Source of the DNA: Urinicoccus sp.
GTDB lineage: Bacteria > Bacillota > Clostridia > Tissierellales > Peptoniphilaceae
NCBI GenBank assembly: GCA_029983435.1
Contig: JASBZN010000032.1
Coordinates: 1 to 9,666 of the forward strand
Direction: 5' to 3'
DNA length: 9,666 nt
Below the pieces are notes generated by a model that was given only the letters and a program-made list of their open reading frames with translations, made no database searches and had not been told where the DNA came from. Position numbers and translations under genes: made by a program. Shown piece after piece: positions 6,858 to 9,666 of the stretch (within the stretch, counting starts at the first letter, position 1; each line of letters opens with the position of its first letter).

Positions 6858-8236
6858 ACTATCGAATGGAACACGACAGCCTAGGCGAATTACAAGTCCC
6901 TGCCAACAAATACTGGGGCGCCCAAACACAGCGAAGCTACCAAAATTTCCTTATAGGTAGTGAAAAAATGCCTAAGGAAATCATTCAAGCTTTTGCCATT
7001 TTAAAATACGCATCGGCTGTCACTAACGAAAAATTAAAACTTTTAGACCAAAAAAGGTCTTCCGCCATCCAAAAAGTTTGTGATGAAATCCTTCATGGGG
7101 ACTTAGATGACCACTTCCCCTTAGTGGTTTGGCAAACAGGATCTGGGACCCAAAGTAATATGAACCTCAACGAGGTCATTGCCAACCGGGGAAATGAAAT
7201 TTTAGGAGAAAATTTACTCCACCCCAACGACCATGTCAACAGGTCCCAATCCAGTAATGACACCTTCCCTACTGCCCTACACATTAGTGCCCTCCTTAGC
7301 ATCCAAGAAAAATTGCTTCCAGCCCTAGATGGTCTTAAAGAAACCCTAGACACTTTGGCCCAAGACAATATGGAAGTTATCAAAACAGGTAGAACGCACC
7401 TGCAAGATGCCGTTCCCCTTTCTTTAGGCCAAGAAATTAGCGGATGGGCTCGAATGTTGGAAGTTTCAAAAGAAATGATTCTAGATTCCATGGAAAAGAT
7501 TCGTGAAATCGCCCTAGGAGGAACGGCCGTAGGGACAGGTCTCAACGCCCACAAAGACTTTCCTCAAATGGTGGCCCAAGAAATTTCTAAAAAAAGTGGC
7601 TACTCCTTTGTCACTGCAAAAAATAAATTCCATGCCTTAACCAGTAAAGACCAGTTGGTCTTTGTTCATGGAGCCATCAAGGCCTTGGCCTGCGACCTCT
7701 TAAAGATTGCCAACGATATTCGCCTCTTGGCTTCTGGTCCAAGATGCGGCATTGGAGAAATTACCATTCCTGCCAACGAACCAGGTTCTTCTATTATGCC
7801 AGGAAAGGTAAATCCAACCCAAGCAGAGGCTTTAACTATGGTTTGTGTCCAAGTAATGGGCAACGACGCAGCCATTAGTTTTGCCGCTTCCCAAGGCAAC
7901 TATGAACTCAACGTCTACATGCCCCTTATTGCCTATAACTTTCTACAAAGTGTCAACCTCCTGAGTGATGCCATGACTAGTTTTAATAAAAATTGTGCTA
8001 TAGGTATCCGACCCAATCTTCCTAAAATTGAGGAAAACCTAAAAAAATCCCTCATGTTGGTTACCGCCCTAAATCCCTACATTGGCTACGAAAATGCCGC
8101 AAAAATAGCCAAAAAAGCCCACGCAGAAAATACTAGTCTCAAGGAAGCCTGCCTGAGTTTAAAGCTCTTGACCGAAAAGGAATTTGATGAAATTGTAGAT
8201 CCTAAGAAAATGGTTCACTTAGACGAAAATCAATAA
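6854..8236 (+). CDS. fumC: Class II fumarate hydratase
   Basis: Reversible hydration of fumarate to L-malate by the oxygen-stable, iron-independent class of fumarase, a homotetramer in the cytoplasm. Motifs in order are VPANKYWGAQTQRS (15-28), WQTGSGTQSNMNLNEV (93-108), NRSQSSNDTFPTA (129-141), GRTHLQDAVPLSLGQE (179-194) with His182 (equivalent to E. coli FumC His188), GGTAVGTGLNAH (222-233), and the lyase signature GSSIMPGKVNPTQAE (311-325) with Ser312 on the catalytic loop. The 460-aa length is normal. The QTGSGTQ and NDTFP forms favour fumarase over the related aspartase, which has other residues in these loops. The ATG at 6854 overlaps the malic enzyme stop; Met5 (6866) is an alternative, and neither has a strong ribosome-binding site, so coupling to upstream translation is likely. 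Confidence 0.96.
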   Translation: MNYRMEHDSLGELQVPANKYWGAQTQRSYQNFLIGSEKMPKEIIQAFAILKYASAVTNEKLKLLDQKRSSAIQKVCDEILHGDLDDHFPLVVWQTGSGTQSNMNLNEVIANRGNEILGENLLHPNDHVNRSQSSNDTFPTALHISALLSIQEKLLPALDGLKETLDTLAQDNMEVIKTGRTHLQDAVPLSLGQEISGWARMLEVSKEMILDSMEKIREIALGGTAVGTGLNAHKDFPQMVAQEISKKSGYSFVTAKNKFHALTSKDQLVFVHGAIKALACDLLKIANDIRLLASGPRCGIGEITIPANEPGSSIMPGKVNPTQAEALTMVCVQVMGNDAAISFAASQGNYELNVYMPLIAYNFLQSVNLLSDAMTSFNKNCAIGIRPNLPKIEENLKKSLMLVTALNPYIGYENAAKIAKKAHAENTSLKEACLSLKLLTEKEFDEIVDPKKMVHLDENQ

Positions 8237-8252
8237 AATATTTTTCCATTAA

Positions 8253-8280
8253 AAAAGCTAGGTCTATAGACCTAGCTTTT
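8253..8280. terminator. Bidirectional terminator between fumC and ribU
   Basis: A perfect 12-bp inverted repeat (8253-8264 with 8269-8280) around a TATA loop, with A-runs on the left and T-runs on the right. It serves both convergent genes. Read on the minus strand the stem is followed by six T in a row, so it should be strongest for ribU. Confidence 0.9.
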
Positions 8281-8301
8281 CTTCCCTTCAATAAGCATTT
8301 T

Positions 8302-8916
8302 TTATCGATGCAAAATGGGAGAAACCCTCTTGTATAAAAGAAGAACCACAATACTTGCTACAATCCCCTTAAAGAGATTAAATGGAATCATGCAATAAAC
8401 CATTAAGGACCATAAATCCGTTACCTTTTTGGTCACTGCTGTTCCCGCTGCAACAATGGCATCCATGGGCATAAACTTTGAGTACAAGGGGAAGATAAAA
8501 TAATAGTTGCTGACTGTTGCAAAAAGAGTCATGGTAATAATTCCCACAAACAAACCAATTAAGGCACTCCGATAAGTTTTTTTGTGGTGATAAATTAAAC
8601 TAGATGGAATGACAAAAGCGCAACCTACTAAGAAGTTCGATAACTCACCAACTCCTCCTGTTGTGGTTCCCTTAAAAATCATCTCTAAAATAACTTTAAT
8701 CCCTTCAATAAAGACTCCTGCTACAGGTCCCATGGCAAAACCACCAATAAGGGCTGGCGCATCAGAAATATCCATCTTTATAAAACCTGGAGCCAAAAAA
8801 GTAATAGGAAAATCTACATACATTAAAATAAAAGCAATAACAGATAAGACACTGACCTTAGTCATTATTTTTGTCCCAACTCTTTGTTTTCCAGTATTCA
8901 TCTTCACTCGATTCAT
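8302..8916 (-). CDS. ribU: Riboflavin ECF transporter S component RibU
   Basis: Membrane S component that binds riboflavin for import by an ECF transporter whose ATPase and EcfT subunits are not in this window. Numbering from the ATG at 8919 (205 aa), the RibU signature FIKMDISDAPALIGGFAMGP (46-65) follows a first helix (22-42). GGVGELSNFLVGCAFVIPSS (88-107) and PFNLFKGIVASIVVLLLY (179-196) are also typical, and about six hydrophobic segments are present. An FMN riboswitch directly upstream confirms the substrate class. Two adjacent ATGs compete (8919 and 8916). AGGAGGT (8922-8928) lies only 2 nt from the first but 5 nt from the second, so 8916 (204 aa) is chosen. Confidence 0.95.
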   Translation of the reverse strand: MNRVKMNTGKQRVGTKIMTKVSVLSVIAFILMYVDFPITFLAPGFIKMDISDAPALIGGFAMGPVAGVFIEGIKVILEMIFKGTTTGGVGELSNFLVGCAFVIPSSLIYHHKKTYRSALIGLFVGIITMTLFATVSNYYFIFPLYSKFMPMDAIVAAGTAVTKKVTDLWSLMVYCMIPFNLFKGIVASIVVLLLYKRVSPILHR

Positions 8917-8921
8917 CATCT

Positions 8922-8928
8922 ACCTCCT
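8922..8928 (-). promoter_or_regulatory. Ribosome-binding site deciding the ribU start
   Basis: AGGAGGT on the minus strand, 2 nt before the ATG at 8919 and 5 nt before the ATG at 8916. The spacing favours the second ATG. Confidence 0.7.
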
Positions 8929-8943
8929 AAAAACTTTAGGCAT

Positions 8944-8968
8944 AAAAAAATGCCCACAACTTCGGGGC
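8944..8968 (-). terminator. Riboswitch-controlled intrinsic terminator
   Basis: On the minus strand, GCCC (8968-8965) pairs with GGGC (8955-8952) around a GAAGTT-containing loop, followed by A and seven T (8950-8944). It sits between the FMN aptamer and the ribU ribosome-binding site, as expected for premature termination when FMN is abundant. The stem is short (4 bp, perhaps 5 with a bulge). Confidence 0.8.
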
Positions 8969-8973
8969 TACTA

Positions 8974-9084
8974 AGATCCTTCTTTCATCCGGACTATACC
9001 GTCGGTATCGGAATTTCACCGATTCAGTCTAACGACTCGTGGACTATCACCACCGGTGAGGAATTACACCTCGCCCTGAAGATC
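8974..9084 (-). promoter_or_regulatory. FMN riboswitch (RFN element)
   Basis: The minus strand carries the conserved RFN blocks in order: CTTCAGGGCGAGGTG (9081-9067), AATTCC then TCACCGGTGGTGATAGTCC, CGGTGAAATTCCGA, CCGACGGTATAGTCCGGATG, and closing GAAAGAAGGATC (8986-8975). The two ends (GATCTTC and GAAGGATC) form P1. It is known to bind FMN and repress downstream riboflavin synthesis or transport genes. Here it controls ribU through the terminator at 8944-8968. Confidence 0.96.
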
Positions 9085-9096
9085 ATCTTCTCTTAT

Positions 9097-9125
9097 AGAA
9101 TAGCAAAGTTTATCAAAATTGTCAA
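9097..9125 (-). promoter_or_regulatory. Promoter of the FMN riboswitch-ribU transcript
   Basis: On the minus strand, a perfect TTGACA (9120-9125), a 17-nt spacer ending in TGC, and TATTCT (9097-9102). This is an extended, near-consensus housekeeping promoter. Transcription would start about 5-8 nt before the riboswitch P1 stem. Confidence 0.85.
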
Positions 9126-9167
9126 TATTAATTTTGACCTTTATTATCAATTCCTTCCTCCCTAAAA

Positions 9168-9217
9168 ATAAAAGACTAGGACTTGTCCTTGCAACATTTA
9201 AGTTCCTAGTCTTTTAT
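9168..9217 (-). terminator. Terminator after the small membrane protein gene
   Basis: 14-bp perfect arms (9168-9181 and 9204-9217) around a 22-nt loop, with a T-rich run on the minus-strand side (CTTTTATTTTT). It lies 14 nt after the stop at 9232 and insulates the ribU promoter from upstream reading. The A-rich opposite side could also give weak plus-strand termination. Confidence 0.8.
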
Positions 9218-9231
9218 GAGGGAAAGTATAT

Positions 9232-9657
9232 TTATTTATGGTGATTTACCTCTAAAATTCGCATCTTGGGCTTGACCTCATGGATAAGATCTTTAACTCC
9301 CTGAGCATCTTCTGGGCTAAAGATAAACCGCCGGTTCATTGCCCCTCTATTGAAGTGAAGCTCAATATTCGGGGCAGACTTTAGACTATCTTTATGAATG
9401 GCTTGAATCTCTTCAAAAGTCCAAAGATTATGAAAGCAATGACCTAATAGGCTATATTCAATATCTACGCCTTGTTTTGAAACCACTTGACGTCTAGATG
9501 AGAAGCTAACAAGGATTAACACCAAGCCAAAGGGAACATAAAACCAATTATTATTAACATACGCACGATAACTCGCTAAGACCCCCAGGACAATTGCTGC
9601 TATCTTTACCCAGAGTTTACGCTCTGGAAGTATTCCATAGTATTTCATCACTTTCAC
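9232..9657 (-). CDS. Small membrane protein of unknown function, two helices plus soluble C-terminal domain
   Basis: Not recognised as a named family. Two hydrophobic segments (about 15-33 and 37-53) form a hairpin with a short YVNNNW turn. A cluster SSRRQ (53-57) suggests that the C-terminal part faces the cytoplasm. Residues 58-128 alternate short strand-like stretches (VVSKQGVDIEYSL, NIELHFNRG, RFIFSPED) and end in an amphipathic helix (115-128, DAQGVKDLIHEV). This pattern resembles small bacterial PH-like domain membrane proteins; that is inference from layout only. The frame is closed by TGA directly upstream (9658-9660), so the gene is complete: start GTG at 9657, or ATG at 9648 (138 aa), which has no strong ribosome-binding site either. 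Codons and helix layout make it a credible gene. Confidence 0.75.
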   Translation of the reverse strand: MKVMKYYGILPERKLWVKIAAIVLGVLASYRAYVNNNWFYVPFGLVLILVSFSSRRQVVSKQGVDIEYSLLGHCFHNLWTFEEIQAIHKDSLKSAPNIELHFNRGAMNRRFIFSPEDAQGVKDLIHEVKPKMRILEVNHHK

Positions 9658-9666
9658 TCACTTTGC

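Noticed and set aside
7093..7554. Open frame of 153 codons on the minus strand
   Set aside because: It is fully antisense to fumC, whose frame shows all class II fumarase motifs. The antisense translation has no recognisable domain.
8884..9165. Open frame of 93 codons on the plus strand
   Set aside because: It runs across the FMN riboswitch and ribU promoter on the opposite strand; the base pattern there is explained by the RNA element.
1..9666. CRISPR array, insertion sequence, phage or toxin-antitoxin genes
   Set aside because: I found no regularly spaced repeats, transposase or integrase motifs, or small toxin/antitoxin pairs. The genes are housekeeping or transport in type.

Overview
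The window looks like chromosomal DNA of a low-GC, Gram-positive, probably anaerobic Bacillota. A Clostridia or Tissierellia relative is the best guess. The support is two solitary ECF-type vitamin-uptake S components, an FMN riboswitch with an intrinsic terminator, strong AGGAGG ribosome-binding sites, extended -10 promoters and a Gram-positive type class A penicillin-binding protein. Genus cannot be fixed from the sequence alone. I see no rRNA, tRNA, CRISPR array, insertion sequence or phage gene.

Layout. Positions 15-1770 (minus strand) hold a two-gene operon: a P1/DmpA-family (S58) self-processing peptidase, then a PanT-like ECF transporter S component 25 nt downstream, served by an extended -10 promoter near 1800-1827. 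Divergently, 2013-4397 (plus) encodes a class A penicillin-binding protein with complete transglycosylase and transpeptidase motifs, an unusual insertion after the transglycosylase core and a charged, Asn-rich tail; a terminator overlaps its stop codon. Next, 4571-5428 (plus) encodes a membrane-anchored HEIGH zinc metallopeptidase of the YpfJ family, also followed by a terminator. A promoter at 5632-5640 starts a two-gene operon for malic enzyme (5691-6857) and class II fumarase (6854-8236), overlapping by ATGA. A bidirectional terminator at 8253-8280 separates fumC from the convergent riboflavin transporter gene ribU (8302-8916, minus). The 312-nt gap upstream of ribU holds an FMN riboswitch, its terminator and a near-consensus promoter. 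At the right edge, a small two-helix membrane protein of unknown function (9232-9657, minus) ends in its own terminator.

How the parts fit. Fumarase and malic enzyme together run fumarate to malate to pyruvate plus CO2, or the reverse, linking C4-acid and pyruvate metabolism. The two S components would share an energising EcfA/A'/T module encoded elsewhere. The pairing of a beta-aminopeptidase-type enzyme with a PanT-like importer suggests, by inference only, salvage of beta-alanyl compounds or pantothenate. Nothing here amounts to a clearly new defence or mobile system. The most interesting points are the enlarged S component, the peptidase/transporter pairing, the PBP insertion, the palindrome-rich pbp promoter, a marked codon-usage switch in the mae-fum operon and a readable antiterminator in the FMN riboswitch.
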